From: Zygnema circumcarinatum
Taxonomy: Eukaryota > Streptophyta > Zygnematophyceae > Zygnematales > Zygnemataceae
DNA length: 30,152 bases
Direction: 5' to 3'
Assembly (NCBI GenBank): GCA_037447605.1
Contig: CM074810.1
Location: 3,759,858 to 3,790,009, forward strand
In this document: positions 29,318 through 30,152 of the stretch, piece by piece
How positions within the stretch are numbered: the first letter of the stretch is position 1
How the letters are laid out: each line of letters begins with the position of its first letter
Made by a program: the position numbers and the translations under genes
Notes under the pieces: model-generated
Told to the model about the DNA's origin: nothing
Databases searched by the model: none
The model's input: only the letters and a program-made list of their open reading frames with translations

Positions 29318-29590
29318 GCCTAAAGCCTAGGGTTTAAGGTTTAGGGTTTAAGCTTTGGGGGTTGGTGTTTAGGGTCAGGGTTGTAAGGGTTTACGGTTTA
29401 GCAGTTAGGTTTAGGGTTTAGGGTTCAGGGTTTAGGATTTAGGGTTTACGGTTTAGCAGGTAGGTTTAGGCTTTAAGGTTCAGGGTTTAGGGTTTAGGGT
29501 TTAGGGTTCAGGATTGAGGTTTAGAGTTTAGGAACTAAGAGGTCGAGGTATAGATCGTAGGGTTTAGGGTTTTGGGTTCTGGGCAAACGG
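29318..29590 (+). repeat. Degenerate interstitial TTTAGGG telomere-like array
   Basis: About 270 nt contain many copies of TTTAGGG and one-base variants (TTCAGGG, TTTACGG, TTTAAGG), including GTTTAGGGTTTAGGGTTCAG near 29414 and 29481. It starts about 8 nt upstream of the AAGAB ATG at 29310, so that gene's leader and promoter read as AAACCCTAAA repeats. This is the telomere unit of plants and many algae. Confidence 0.93.
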
Positions 29591-30152
29591 AGGGTTTTGA
29601 ATGGTTTTAGAAATTGCAATGTGCAGATTGAATTTTTTTGGGGTTCTGAGGGTTCAGGGCCTTGAGAGCTTCAGGTTTGGAAGTTTGTCGTTTGTGGGCT
29701 CCAGGTTTTCAGGTATTCAAAGAATTTAAAAAAAAAAATGTGAGAATCTGCATATGTCGAAAGAAGATGGGAGGATTGGATTATTTTTGAATTTTCCACA
29801 TTGATTTTTTTTTTTTAAATATTTTTTTTTGACCTTTTGACAGTTGTGAGAGGTTTCAGGTGGTTGCTTTTGGCTGTACGGTTTTCTATTTAGTACTATT
29901 TGGCATGACGATATATCGTATGGATATCGGTTTCTCCAAAACGAAACGCAGTAACCATCGGTAACTGAAAATTACGTCATTTGTAAGAAAATAGCAACTG
30001 AAAAGTACGGTTTCAGTAACAACAACAGCAACCGATTGTGTACGATGTACCTTTTGGTTTGGAGAATGATATAGGCTCCCCCCTTTTTGGATATCATCGC
30101 CCCCTTTTCGGGAAAATTCGTACTTTCATTTTCTCCCCTCCTTTCCCCCCCC
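29591..30152. other. AT-rich terminal region, no gene seen
   Basis: No ORF with recognisable motifs. It contains A and T runs near 29729-29738 and 29806-29830, and an imperfect inverted repeat around 29925-30080 with a 12-nt palindrome ACGATATATCGT at 29908-29919. The window ends in a C run. Confidence 0.55.

Noticed and set aside
28371-29330. A 319-residue Ser/Leu/Pro-rich + strand ORF
   Set aside because: It is antisense to AAGAB exons 1 and 2 and passes through the CT microsatellite of intron 1.

Overview
The window looks like nuclear DNA from a plastid-bearing eukaryote, most likely of the green (plant/algal) lineage. Three things point there: the dihydrodipicolinate synthase is of the plant type with a transit-like N-terminus, several other proteins are closest to my recollection of the plant forms, and degenerate plant-type TTTAGGG telomere repeats recur through the sequence. 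Genes are split by many short GT-AG introns. The species is not identifiable by eye, and an alga with a secondary plastid is not excluded. All homology statements rest on recognising conserved motifs, not on a database search.

Seven protein genes could be rebuilt exon by exon, with reading phase preserved at every junction. In order they are: the 3' part of the ribosome-maturation factor SBDS (+, 211-1494); a TMEM18-like membrane protein (-, 3619-2034); an RsmE-type 16S rRNA uridine methyltransferase (+, 5152-7793); translation initiation factor eIF3e (-, 13383-8682); the LCB1/SPTLC1 subunit of serine palmitoyltransferase (+, 16216-20777); plant-type dihydrodipicolinate synthase (+, 22298-24916); and an AAGAB/p34-like adaptin-binding protein (-, 29310-25661). 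Neighbours mostly alternate between convergent and divergent pairs. There is no operon logic: these are unrelated housekeeping genes (translation, sphingolipid, lysine and vesicle-coat functions).

The background is unusual. Homopurine/homopyrimidine tracts (GGGAGA, GA, GGGGGAGG types) occur in many introns and near most start codons, and they run into coding sequence in SBDS, DHDPS and AAGAB, where they encode low-complexity segments. Two minisatellites sit in introns: a 49-bp unit in eIF3e and a G-rich unit in the methyltransferase gene.

The most striking non-genic object is a foldback (long inverted repeat) element of about 2 kb at 13871-15856, between the divergent eIF3e and LCB1 genes. 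Its arms carry arrays of short nested palindromes and meet at a 13-nt loop near 14945. Short direct repeats of about 20 nt lie at both outer ends. I see no transposase in it. It is the best candidate here for an undescribed element. No rRNA, tRNA, CRISPR array or complete transposon was found.
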